Shown: in pieces, positions 6,620 through 14,276 of the stretch | How positions within the stretch are numbered: position 1 is the first letter of the stretch | Layout of the letters: each line of letters begins with the position of its first letter | Assembly: GCA_021152555.1 (NCBI GenBank) | Contig: JAGKVE010000048.1 | Location: 1 to 14,586 of the forward strand | Origin: Bacteroidia bacterium | Lineage (GTDB): Bacteria; Bacteroidota; Bacteroidia; Bacteroidales; Paludibacteraceae | Reading direction: 5' to 3' | Length of the DNA: 14,586 bases | Translations under genes and position numbers: made by a program | The notes under the pieces: generated by a model | Seen by the model: the letters and a program-made list of their open reading frames with translations, nothing else | Told to the model about the DNA's origin: nothing | The model's database searches: none

Positions 6620-6650
6620 CAAAAGTACTGCTTTTTTTTCATATATGCAA
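6620..6650 (-). promoter_or_regulatory. Promoter of the aminotransferase gene
   Basis: On the - strand TTG (6650-6648), exactly 20 bp, then TACTTTTG (6627-6620). An A8 tract lies 4 bp before the -7 box. The start point should be near 6613, leaving a leader of about 20 nt before ATG 6593. This is one of the best consensus matches in the window. Confidence 0.7.
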
Positions 6651-6696
6651 GAAAATCTGCACTAGGGAGACAATTTATTTTTTTGATACGGTTTAT

Positions 6697-6735
6697 TGCT
6701 AAATATTTCTGCAGTTATTCTGCCAATATTTAGCA
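6697..6735 (-). terminator. Stem-loop downstream of the lipoate ligase/HAD gene
   Basis: TGCTAAATATT (6697-6707) is perfectly complementary to AATATTTAGCA (6725-6735), an 11-bp stem. The intervening 17 nt hold an inner GCAG/CTGC stem (6711-6714 with 6720-6723). It lies about 90 bp past the HAD stop (6828), between the long right-hand operon and the next promoter, where a terminator is expected. No strong T-run follows on the - strand; on the + strand GGATTTTT follows. The rest of 6594-6827 holds the aminotransferase promoter and no convincing gene. Confidence 0.5.
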
Positions 6736-6827
6736 GGATTTTTACAATCATTCTCATACACATCTCGTTCGCATCGTGTACGTCATAGTAGCGTGCCGGA
6801 GTTGATTGTCTATTTTTCAGACACTCC

Positions 6828-8135
6828 TCAGGAGATAGTAGGTAGATATTGCAATAGTTGCAGCGGTTGGTCGATGATACGAGCGCATCCGGCGGAGAGG
6901 AGAGTCTCGCGCGGAACGAAGCCCCATGAGCACGCCACGAAAGGCAGGGCGGCATTGGAGGCTGTCTCTTTGTCCACCAGGCTGTCGCCAAGGTAAAGTA
7001 TCATTTGGTCATTTACTGTTTGGTCATTCAATCGGGTCATTATATCCTTTACGATCTGCGGATCGGGTTTGCGGGGTATACCTACCCTCTCGCCCAGAAC
7101 GGCATCAAAGACGCCCGGAAAGAAATGCTCCACAATTTTCTCCGTAGCCGCTTGGTACTTATTACTCGCCACCGCCAGCCTGCACCCCCGGTGTTTGAGT
7201 TCAGCAAGCAACTCGGGTATGCCGTCGTACGGACGGGTATAATCGCAGTTATGGGCATTGTAATACGGCACAAAATGCGCCATCATCTCATCCACACGTC
7301 CCGTGAGCGGTTCTACACCGCCGGCATTAAGTGCGCGCTCAACCAATTTGCGCACTCCGTTGCCCACCAGCCGCGGATAGTCTTCAATAGCATGTGTAGG
7401 ATAGCCGCAAGCTTGTAAGGCATGATTACAGGCATACCCAAGGTCATTTATTGTGTTTAGCAGCGTGCCGTCCAAATCGAAGATTACGGTTTCTGATTTC
7501 ATATATGTGATTGGTGATTGGTAATTACACATTCGGTTTTCTATTAACCGGCGGAAAGAGTCTATTCCACCGAGATCTTTTATGTCTCGCAGATTTTGAA
7601 CCCGCTGACGAACAGATACGATGGCATGTTTAGCTAACTTGTCCACCGAAGGAGTGATAGCTTGTTCCAGCGTCTCAAGGTTTACGTCATACAATGCCGA
7701 AGCATGTACCACTGTGCCTGTCGGCGTTGTATAACATGCCGTTCCTACAACCTTGCGCCCCCCCACAAGCACGTCATTATGCGCAGTGGTGACCGCTTCA
7801 TAACCCAGCCTTTGCAGAGCGCCTGACAAGAGATTCAGAAACCCGTCAAACACGTCTTGCGAGTGCGTAGAAGGAGAGACAAAAGAGATCATCAGATTGC
7901 CCCGGTCGGCATAAACACATCCCCCACCACTCTGCCTTTGCACCACACGCACACCATGCGCGGCACAAAAGGACTCATTTACTTCCTGCGCGCGCACTTG
8001 ATGCTTGCCGTAAATAACCGTAGGGGACACAATCCACGTAAAGAGCGTAGGTTCTGCCACACTCTTTACCATCTCCGCCTCCATCGCCAAATATTCTTCG
8101 AGGGGCAGATTTTCTATAGGACGAAAAATCTTCAA
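6828..8135 (-). CDS. Lipoate-protein ligase fused to a phosphoglycolate phosphatase-type HAD domain
   Basis: One 435-residue reading frame with two complete enzymes. Residues 1 to about 205 are a lipoate-protein ligase (attaches lipoate to 2-oxo-acid dehydrogenase or GcvH proteins): PTVIYGKHQ, RQSGGGCVYAD (67-77), and the catalytic-type lysine in GGRKVVG (K128). From M212 (ATG at 7500-7502) follows a 224-residue HAD phosphatase: FDLDGTLLNT with D220/D222, S324 in VASNKYQ, K356 in RKPDP, and GDSLVDKETA with D384/D388, as in Gph. The linker CNYQSPITY is encoded by a 7-bp repeat. The HAD part has its own ATG and normal length, so separate translation is possible. I chose TTG 8135 because LKIFRP matches the usual ligase N-terminus; TTG 8165 (30 bp upstream, with a better AGGGGA site) is an alternative overlapping guaD. 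Confidence 0.85.
   Translation of the reverse strand: MKIFRPIENLPLEEYLAMEAEMVKSVAEPTLFTWIVSPTVIYGKHQVRAQEVNESFCAAHGVRVVQRQSGGGCVYADRGNLMISFVSPSTHSQDVFDGFLNLLSGALQRLGYEAVTTAHNDVLVGGRKVVGTACYTTPTGTVVHASALYDVNLETLEQAITPSVDKLAKHAIVSVRQRVQNLRDIKDLGGIDSFRRLIENRMCNYQSPITYMKSETVIFDLDGTLLNTINDLGYACNHALQACGYPTHAIEDYPRLVGNGVRKLVERALNAGGVEPLTGRVDEMMAHFVPYYNAHNCDYTRPYDGIPELLAELKHRGCRLAVASNKYQAATEKIVEHFFPGVFDAVLGERVGIPRKPDPQIVKDIMTRLNDQTVNDQMILYLGDSLVDKETASNAALPFVACSWGFVPRETLLSAGCARIIDQPLQLLQYLPTIS
7004..7028. repeat. Duplicated TGACCAA at 15-bp period inside the HAD domain
   Basis: TTTGGTCATT occurs at 7004-7013 and 7019-7028, starts 15 bp apart; the coding strand has TGACCAA twice. A degenerate third element (tcgggtcatt, 7032-7041) follows. 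It encodes LNDQTVNDQM, between HAD motif III (RKPDP) and motif IV (GDSLVD), where relatives have a short variable loop. Frame is kept. Confidence 0.75.
7503..7530. repeat. 7-bp repeat forming the ligase/HAD junction
   Basis: GATTGGT occurs twice in tandem (7509-7515, 7516-7522), followed by the related aattaca. On the coding strand this reads ATTACCAATCACCAATCAC, immediately upstream of the HAD ATG. The same kind of sequence fills the non-coding spacer upstream of pdxA (13714-13748). Confidence 0.75.
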
Positions 8136-8145
8136 CTCTCTTGTA

Positions 8146-9414
8146 CTATATTCTCGGCGCGGCAATCTCTTTCCCCTGGCAGAAACGATGCGTCAACTGG
8201 CGGTCGTCACCAAGGTAGATATACCGCTCCAGGCGATGCTGGATAGTGTAATTATCAAAATTCAGATCGCTGTCATCCACAACGAGCGCATCAAACGCAT
8301 AACCGGGTTCAAACGACCCCACCTTGCCAAAGAACGAACCGCCGGATTTAGTAGCCAGCCAGAACGCTTCACTCAAACTGAGGAATCTGTCTTTATGGTC
8401 AGTACGCACCCATTGCATCTTCGCCATCTGCAGCGCATAATGCATTACGCGGAAAATTGAGAACCCGCTACCTCCTGACACGTCCGAACCTAATGCGACC
8501 GGTATGCCGGCATCCATGAACTTGCGAATAGGTGCTATTCCGGAGCCGAGATTACAATTCGACGTCGGACAATGGACTGCGAAGACGTGATTCTTGCGCA
8601 TCAACTCAAATTCTTCGCCGTCAGTATAGCAACAATGTGCCATAAGGGTCGGCGTGGTGCCAAACATACCGTATTTACGATACGCATCGCCGTAACATGT
8701 GGCATCAGGCTCCAGCTCTGCCACCCATGCTATCTCGGATTGGTTCTCGCTCAAATGGGACTGCACAGGTAGATTATATTCGTTTGCCAATAGTCCTAAC
8801 GCCGTCATCATCCGCGGGGTACAACTGGGTACAAAACGAGGTGTCACAATCGCGGAAACCAACGGCATAGACTTTGTATGTTCCATCACGTGTTTGGTGC
8901 CTTCCACCACCTCCTCCGTGCTGTTACATAGTGTTACCGGACAGTTTCTATCCATGCCGACCAGTCCCACCATACCGCCCATACCGGCTTCATGTAGCAA
9001 ATCGGCTAACAGACAGGTAGCTTCCGGATGAATAGTAGCATAAACAGCCGCACGCATGGTGCCTAATTTCCAGAGGTCATGCACAAAACGGCGGTACATG
9101 CGTTCCGCATATCGGATGTCTTGGTACTTGGTTTCCTCAGGAAAGGTGTACGTGTTCAACCATGGTAGCAATTCCATATCCATCGCGATACCGAGATTGC
9201 GGTACTGCGGTGCATGAACGTGCAGGTCATTCATTGCCGGCATCAGCAGTTGCTCTCCGAAATCAACCACTTCGTTATCGGCATATTTGGCAGGCAACGT
9301 CTGATAAGTGTCAATCACGTTGCCATCATCTCCGACAACCACATAACCGCGTTCAAGCATTTTGAACTGTTCGGGAGTCGGGGTGAACAGGATATTCGCT
9401 CTGTAGATTTTCAT
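8146..9414 (-). CDS. guaD: Guanine deaminase (amidohydrolase superfamily)
   Basis: Predicted to hydrolyse guanine to xanthine and ammonia, in purine salvage or catabolism. The 422-residue protein has the amidohydrolase layout: an N-terminal beta-sandwich part, then the metal-binding HxH in NDLHVHAPQ (H65, H67), the guanine-deaminase-type segment LLPWLNTYTFPEE (82-94), the third His in QSHLSEN (H220, with E223), H260 in LMAHCCY, HCPTSNCNLGSG (281-292), and the metal-binding aspartate in GSDVSGG (D311). The combination of PWLNTYTFPEE, QSHLSEN and HCPTSN favours guanine deaminase over cytosine deaminase or chlorohydrolase relatives. ATG 9412-9414 is a clear start. It lies 24 bp after the gtrA-like gene and just upstream of, or slightly overlapping, the ligase gene, in the long leftward operon. 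Cytoplasmic. Confidence 0.9.
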   Translation of the reverse strand: MKIYRANILFTPTPEQFKMLERGYVVVGDDGNVIDTYQTLPAKYADNEVVDFGEQLLMPAMNDLHVHAPQYRNLGIAMDMELLPWLNTYTFPEETKYQDIRYAERMYRRFVHDLWKLGTMRAAVYATIHPEATCLLADLLHEAGMGGMVGLVGMDRNCPVTLCNSTEEVVEGTKHVMEHTKSMPLVSAIVTPRFVPSCTPRMMTALGLLANEYNLPVQSHLSENQSEIAWVAELEPDATCYGDAYRKYGMFGTTPTLMAHCCYTDGEEFELMRKNHVFAVHCPTSNCNLGSGIAPIRKFMDAGIPVALGSDVSGGSGFSIFRVMHYALQMAKMQWVRTDHKDRFLSLSEAFWLATKSGGSFFGKVGSFEPGYAFDALVVDDSDLNFDNYTIQHRLERYIYLGDDRQLTHRFCQGKEIAAPRI

Positions 9415-9438
9415 GATGCGTAAACAGCCATTAAGGCA

Positions 9439-9858
9439 CTAATTTTTCTTAAAAAACAACAAACAAATAAAATAATTGATACAGCCGCCGATAAATATCA
9501 CCAAAAAGCTGATATAATCGTCCTTCCATGTAGAGAAGCAGGCTAATGCCAATGGCAGCAGGCAGAACTGGATAACTACATTAATGGCTCTTGCCAAAAG
9601 GAATCCGCTAGCGTTCTTTTTATCGGGTTTGGTACCGAAAGTGTACCAATTCATGAAGAAATAGTTTGGTATCATTTCCAGAACATACCCGATTCCGAAC
9701 GCCACATAGTACATCACTGTCCCTTTTTCGGGCTGCGACAGGCAATACAATGCTGCCATAAAGCACCATGTCTGCACAAACATCCCTGTCGTGCCGACCA
9801 CTGCAAAGCGGACTGCGCTGCGAATCTTCTCGGAAAGATAAGATGTCGGGAGTTTCAT
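9439..9858 (-). CDS. GtrA-like small membrane protein
   Basis: A 139-residue protein with about four membrane segments (roughly 14-38, 48-70, 86-108, 115-135) and short charged ends. FAVVGTTG in the first helix and PNYFFMNWYTF (64-74) match the GtrA family, whose characterised members help flip or present undecaprenyl-phosphate-linked sugars for cell-surface polysaccharide modification. No glycosyltransferase gene is nearby, so the partner is unknown. The ATG (9856-9858) lies 2 bp after the alaS stop, implying translational coupling to alaS. That linkage says more about shared expression than shared function. Confidence 0.85.
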   Translation of the reverse strand: MKLPTSYLSEKIRSAVRFAVVGTTGMFVQTWCFMAALYCLSQPEKGTVMYYVAFGIGYVLEMIPNYFFMNWYTFGTKPDKKNASGFLLARAINVVIQFCLLPLALACFSTWKDDYISFLVIFIGGCINYFICLLFFKKN

Positions 9859-9860
9859 AC

Positions 9861-12512
9861 CTAATTTTTCAAATCCGCCAACAATTGTTCCATGGCAGCA
9901 TTCAGGCCGTTGACATCACGTCCTCCGGCTGTAGCCATCCACGGCTGTCCGCCACCGCCACCTTGTATCAGTCTGGCGGCAGATTTGATCATTGTGCCTG
10001 CGTTCTTGCCTTCGTCCACCAGAGGCTGCGAGAGGAATACAGAGATAGTAGGTTTGCCTTCGTACTCGGTCGCGCCCACTACGGCGAATTTCACATCCGT
10101 AAACTTGCCGCGCAGCAATGGCATCACGCCGCGAATCAGATTCGGGTCCGCATCTCCTTGCATGCGCACCAGTTTGATATCTCCAAAGTCCTCGGCGCGG
10201 TTGATGAGCTCGTCGCGGAAACGGGCTATCTTCTCCGCCATGAACTCCTCAATCTGTTTCTTGAGTCCTGCGTTCTCCTCAATGGAGCGATGGATGGCAC
10301 CGGCCAGGTCCGGCGCGTTGTTGAAGAGCGCACGAAGATTGATGAGCATATCCTGCTGGGTGTAATATAGTTCGTCGGCTTTAGAGGCGGTTACAGCTTC
10401 TATACGGCGCACGCCGGCTGCCACACTGGTCTCCATCACAATACGTACGGAACCTATCTTGCCGGTAGAAGGCACGTGGCAACCACCGCAGAGCTCTATC
10501 GACGGCCCGTATTTGATAACGCGTACGTCATCCCCGTATTTCTCGCCGAAGAGTGCCATAGCTCCCATAGCCTTAGCATCAGCTATCGGCGTATGACGGC
10601 TCTCCTCCAGCGGCATGTCGTCGCGGATAAGTTTATTGGCAAGGCGTTCTACTTCGCGCAGTTCTTCGGGACTTACTTTCTGGAAATGGCTGAAATCAAA
10701 ACGCAGACTGTCTGCCGTCACCAAACTACCTTTTTGCTCCACATGCGCACCTAATACCTGGCGAAGAGCGTAATGGAGAATATGGGTTGCTGTGTGGTTA
10801 CACATGATTGCTTGTCGTTTCTCTGCATCCACCTCTGCATAGAGTATACCGCTCTCACCTGCCACTCCGCCAGTGACGAAAGGCACCTCGTTCATAATCA
10901 GTACGGGCAGACCATTCTCGCGCTTGGTGTCCAGAACTTTGAATGCTTGTTTTTTTCCTCCTGCGAGAGTCAGAGAGAGATTTCCTGAGTCGCCAATCTC
11001 TCCTCCCATCTCGGCATAGAAAGGCGAAGGAGTGATCACTACCTGGAAATAACTCTTGCCCTTCTGGCTCACTTGGCGATATCGGAGAATCTTCGTCTCG
11101 CAGTTCAGTTCATCATATCCCACAAACTCAGTCTCACCCTCTTCCAAGATGGTCCAGTCACCGAGGTCCTGTTTGTTCGCCTCACGTCCCATGGTCTTCT
11201 GGTGTTCCAAGGCCTTGTTATATTCCTCCTCATTGGTAGTAAACCCGTTCTCACGAAGAATCAGTTCTGTCAAATCAAGCGGGAACCCGTATGTATCTTT
11301 CAGCGTGAACACATCCACACCGCTGATTTCTGTCTTGCCGGCTTTGCGGGCTTCGTCCATCAGTTTGTCCAGAAGACCGATTCCTTTGTCCAGCGTGCGG
11401 AGGAAGGCTTCTTCCTCGCTCTTGATAACAGGAACAATCTGGTTCTGTTGTTTGACGAGTTCGGGGTACGCCTCGCCCATGTCTGCTATCAGTTGGGGTA
11501 TCAGTTTATACATGAACGCCTCACGCATACCGAGGAACGTATAACCGTATCGCACCGCGCGGCGCAAAATTCTTCGTATCACATAGCCGGCTTTTTCGTT
11601 ACTCGGCAGTTGACCGTCCGTGATAGCAAATGCTATTGTGCGGATATGGTCAGCGATAACACGCATAGCGATATCGATTTTCTCATTCTTGCCATACTCA
11701 CAATGGCATATCTCACCGATTTTCTTCAGCATCGGTTGGAACACATCGGTGTCGTAGTTCGAGGTCTTGCATTGAATAGTACGTACCAAACGCTCGAATC
11801 CCATACCGGTGTCTATTACTTTTTTTGCCAGCGGTTCAAGCGATCCATCCGCTTTACGGTTGAACTGCATGAACACAATATTCCAAATCTCGATTACCTG
11901 CGGATGATCTTTGTTCACCAACTCGCGTCCCGGCACTTTCGCGCGTTCCTCGGCACTACGGCTGTCCACATGAATCTCCGAGCACGGACCGCAGGGGCCC
12001 GTTTCGCCCATCTCCCAGAAGTTGTCATGTTTGTTGCCGTTGAGGATATGGTCGGCAGGCAGATGTTTCGCCCATATTGACGCCGCCTCATCGTCGCGTG
12101 CCAGACCCTCTTCTTTCGAGCCCTCGAACACGGTTGCATATAAATTAGCCGGGTCTATCTTCAGCACATCTACGATATACTCCCACGCAAAATCAATAGC
12201 TTCTTGTTTGAAATAGTCGCCGAACGACCAGTTTCCTAACATTTCAAACATCGTGTGGTGGTACGTATCATGTCCCACTTCCTCCAGGTCATTATGTTTG
12301 CCGCTCACGCGAAGACATTTCTGGCTGTCGGCTACGCGCGCGTATTTAATAGGGTCATTGCCCAGAATGATTCCTTTCCACGGGTTCATTCCGGCGTTGG
12401 TGAACATCAGCGTCGGGTCATCTTTGATTACCATCGGCGCAGAGGGCACTACCTGGTGGCCCTTTGATGCCATGAAGTCCAAAAAAGACTTACGAATTTC
12501 GTTACTTGTCAT
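9861..12512 (-). CDS. alaS: Alanyl-tRNA synthetase
   Basis: Charges tRNA-Ala and clears mischarged Ser or Gly. The 883-residue chain is full length for bacteria. The class II catalytic domain comes first: LMFTNAGMNPWK (35-46), QKCLRVSGKHNDLEEVG (64-80), FEMLGNWSFGDYFK (89-102), GPCGPCSEIH (172-181) and GMGFERL (236-242). The editing domain carries the zinc/catalytic residues H573 and H577 (HTATH), C675 and H679 (CGGCH). The C-Ala domain holds the glycine-rich GGGGGQPWMATAGG (851-864). ATG 12510-12512 starts the conserved MTSNEIRKSFLDF. It lies 15 bp after pdxA and 2 bp before the gtrA-like gene, in the leftward operon. I see no missing catalytic residue. Confidence 0.98.
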   Translation of the reverse strand: MTSNEIRKSFLDFMASKGHQVVPSAPMVIKDDPTLMFTNAGMNPWKGIILGNDPIKYARVADSQKCLRVSGKHNDLEEVGHDTYHHTMFEMLGNWSFGDYFKQEAIDFAWEYIVDVLKIDPANLYATVFEGSKEEGLARDDEAASIWAKHLPADHILNGNKHDNFWEMGETGPCGPCSEIHVDSRSAEERAKVPGRELVNKDHPQVIEIWNIVFMQFNRKADGSLEPLAKKVIDTGMGFERLVRTIQCKTSNYDTDVFQPMLKKIGEICHCEYGKNEKIDIAMRVIADHIRTIAFAITDGQLPSNEKAGYVIRRILRRAVRYGYTFLGMREAFMYKLIPQLIADMGEAYPELVKQQNQIVPVIKSEEEAFLRTLDKGIGLLDKLMDEARKAGKTEISGVDVFTLKDTYGFPLDLTELILRENGFTTNEEEYNKALEHQKTMGREANKQDLGDWTILEEGETEFVGYDELNCETKILRYRQVSQKGKSYFQVVITPSPFYAEMGGEIGDSGNLSLTLAGGKKQAFKVLDTKRENGLPVLIMNEVPFVTGGVAGESGILYAEVDAEKRQAIMCNHTATHILHYALRQVLGAHVEQKGSLVTADSLRFDFSHFQKVSPEELREVERLANKLIRDDMPLEESRHTPIADAKAMGAMALFGEKYGDDVRVIKYGPSIELCGGCHVPSTGKIGSVRIVMETSVAAGVRRIEAVTASKADELYYTQQDMLINLRALFNNAPDLAGAIHRSIEENAGLKKQIEEFMAEKIARFRDELINRAEDFGDIKLVRMQGDADPNLIRGVMPLLRGKFTDVKFAVVGATEYEGKPTISVFLSQPLVDEGKNAGTMIKSAARLIQGGGGGQPWMATAGGRDVNGLNAAMEQLLADLKN

Positions 12513-12527
12513 TATTATTGGTTGTTT

Positions 12528-13712
12528 TTATGCGTTTTGTTCCTTTGTTGTACTTGATACTTGGTCACTTGGCACTTGGTCACTTGATATATGGTTAAAC
12601 CTGTTCCCACCGGTTGTTGTCTTGAAGTCGATAAACTCGCGGCGCGGTTTGCCTTCTTTATCATCGCGCTCAATGAACGGAAGAGGGTTGGCGCACAACT
12701 CGTCATACTCAGTCCGTTGGCGGAGCACGTCAAGCGCCATGTATATCGCATGGCGCATACTTGATGGGTCCGCACTGTCTTTGCCGGCAATGTCGTAGCC
12801 CGTACCGTGGTCCGGTGACGTGCGGACTATGCTCAGGCCGGCGGTGTAGTTCACTCCGCTCATATCCAATGTCTTGAAGGGGATGAGACCTTGGTCATGA
12901 TACATGGCAAGCACGGCATCGAAATGCGCGAAATGCCCGCTTCCGAAGAATCCGTCTGCTGCGTATGGACCGAATGCCCATATTCCCTGTTCATTGGCTT
13001 TCTGAATAGCAGGAACGATAATCTCCTGCTCTTCTTTGCCTAACAAACCTGCGTCGCCCGCATGAGGATTGAGCGCCAGTACGGCGATTCGGGGTTTCTC
13101 CAGACCAAAATCACGCACCAGAGATTTGTTTAACACCTCCAGTTTGCCGAGAATACGTTCTTCTGTAATCTGCGAAGGTATGTCTGCCAACGCCACATGA
13201 TTGCACACCAAAGCCACGCGCAAACCTTCCGAACAAAGCATCATCAGGCTACCGGTAGGCGCTTTTGAGCCGCCCTGTACAATCTCAGCACTAAACTTTT
13301 TCTCTAAATATTCCGTATGCCCGCCGTTCAACGCTTCTTTGTTCAGCGGTGCCGTCACTAATGCCGCCAGTTTGCCCTCTTGCAAATCACGGCAAGCACG
13401 GTCAAGAGACGCCTTCGCCGCTTTATTTGCTTCCTCGGACGGGACGCCCAATGTCACTGGCAGATTGTCCGGATAGCATGTAATCATGTTTAAACGGCTG
13501 TCTTTCGCCTGTTCCGGACTGTCTATATTGTTCCAGTTGATATTTCGCCATTCCTCGCCAAGGGTCTGAATATGATGCTTGGCTACAATAGCGTTGCCGT
13601 ATATCACGGGGCGCATGATCTCAAACATGTGGGATTCCAACAGCGCCTTGATTATCACTTCATACCCAACGCCATTCGTGTCGCCGGCTGTTATTCCTAT
13701 TATCGGTTTCAT
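12528..13712 (-). CDS. pdxA: 4-hydroxythreonine-4-phosphate dehydrogenase PdxA
   Basis: Oxidises 4-phosphohydroxy-L-threonine in the DXP-dependent pathway to pyridoxal phosphate, acting before PdxJ. Motifs include GITAGDTNGVG (6-16, the family's GDPxGIG region), TAPLNKEAL, GHTEYL (131-136), and the three metal-ligand histidines in CNHVALADIP (H172), NPHAGD (H217) and MYHDQGLIPFK (H272), then RTSPDHGTGYDIAGK (297-311). I chose ATG 13710-13712 (MKPIIGITAG); an upstream in-frame TTG (13730) lies in repeat spacer. At 394 residues it is longer than usual. The last 25-30 residues (GGNRFNHISSDQVPSDQVSS...) are low-complexity, encoded by a 15-bp-period repeat, and unlikely to belong to the fold. Nitroreductase precedes by 25 bp; alaS follows by 15 bp. 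Confidence 0.95.
   Translation of the reverse strand: MKPIIGITAGDTNGVGYEVIIKALLESHMFEIMRPVIYGNAIVAKHHIQTLGEEWRNINWNNIDSPEQAKDSRLNMITCYPDNLPVTLGVPSEEANKAAKASLDRACRDLQEGKLAALVTAPLNKEALNGGHTEYLEKKFSAEIVQGGSKAPTGSLMMLCSEGLRVALVCNHVALADIPSQITEERILGKLEVLNKSLVRDFGLEKPRIAVLALNPHAGDAGLLGKEEQEIIVPAIQKANEQGIWAFGPYAADGFFGSGHFAHFDAVLAMYHDQGLIPFKTLDMSGVNYTAGLSIVRTSPDHGTGYDIAGKDSADPSSMRHAIYMALDVLRQRTEYDELCANPLPFIERDDKEGKPRREFIDFKTTTGGNRFNHISSDQVPSDQVSSTTKEQNA
12552..12590. repeat. 15-bp-period repeat in the pdxA tail
   Basis: ACTTG occurs at 12552, 12559, 12567, 12574 and 12582, spaced alternately 7 and 8 bp, giving a 15-bp composite unit. On the coding strand TGACCAA appears twice, 15 bp apart. It is translated as SDQVPSDQV. 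Because the unit is a multiple of three, copy change would lengthen or shorten the tail without frameshift. Confidence 0.85.
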
Positions 13713-13713
13713 A

Positions 13714-13748
13714 AAATTACAAATTACCAATCACAAATTACCATTTCC
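13714..13748. repeat. Degenerate 7-bp repeat between nitroreductase and pdxA
   Basis: Five consecutive heptamers, aaattac, aaattac, caatcac, aaattac, catttcc, fill the 25-bp spacer and run into the last codons of the nitroreductase gene. The sequence resembles the ligase/HAD junction repeat in inverse orientation. Confidence 0.8.
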
Positions 13749-14250
13749 CATTATGGATTTTGTCATAACGCAGTTTCTCAAGGTCGTAGTTCTTCCGTTC
13801 CTCGTCTTTGTAGCCTAACGAGACAACGCAGAGCACGGTCCTGTCTTCTGGAATGCCGAACAATTCCCGTATCAGTGCTTCTGACCCGTCGCGGCAGTAT
13901 ATATGGCACCAGCACGCACCTAATCCCTGTTCTTCTGCCGCGAGCAGTATATGCTCTGCTGCAATCGCGCCGTCCGCCATCCACGCATCGCTCAAACTCG
14001 TATCCAACGCCACAACGATGGCAGCCGTTGCCGTTTCGAACATCTGACTGCCGTACGTACGGCTTTTGACCATCGCACGCAGTTTCTCCTCGTCGCGCAC
14101 TACTACAAACTCCCATGGGTTCGTGCGTTTGGACGAAGGAGACATCAAGGCGCAGCGAAGAATATAATCTATTTTCTCCTGCTCGACTGGTTTATTGGAA
14201 TACTTGCGGATGGACCGCCTATGCCGACATAGTTCTAAAAAACTGTCCAT
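13738..14250 (-). CDS. Nitroreductase-family FMN flavoprotein
   Basis: A 170-residue NAD(P)H-dependent flavoprotein of the nitroreductase superfamily, normally a homodimer with FMN. FMN-binding signatures are RRSIRKY (11-17), the SPSSKRTNPWEF loop (37-48) and GLGACW (109-114). The length is that of the short, compact members; the physiological substrate cannot be read. ATG 14248-14250 is preceded by GGAGGAAA, the best Shine-Dalgarno site in the window. A perfect-spacing promoter lies just upstream, so this is the first gene of the long leftward operon. The C-terminal residues HNGKW are encoded within the heptamer repeat that fills the spacer to pdxA. Confidence 0.9.
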   Translation of the reverse strand: MDSFLELCRHRRSIRKYSNKPVEQEKIDYILRCALMSPSSKRTNPWEFVVVRDEEKLRAMVKSRTYGSQMFETATAAIVVALDTSLSDAWMADGAIAAEHILLAAEEQGLGACWCHIYCRDGSEALIRELFGIPEDRTVLCVVSLGYKDEERKNYDLEKLRYDKIHNGKW

Positions 14251-14276
14251 TTTCCTCCATTTTACAAAATCGGGCG

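Noticed and set aside
6662..6763. A 33-codon leftward ORF (MCMRMIVKILLNIG...) in the gap after the HAD gene.
   Set aside because: It is built across the 6697-6735 hairpin, has no convincing ribosome site and shows no recognisable motif; the non-coding hairpin explains the sequence better.
7004..7041. The HAD domain could be a pseudogene because of repeat insertion.
   Set aside because: All four catalytic motifs are intact, in frame and in order, and the repeat falls in a variable loop.
11073..12080. A 335-codon rightward ORF opposite alaS.
   Set aside because: It is a shadow of a fully conserved alaS frame, with no ATG-linked promoter or ribosome site and no recognisable domain.
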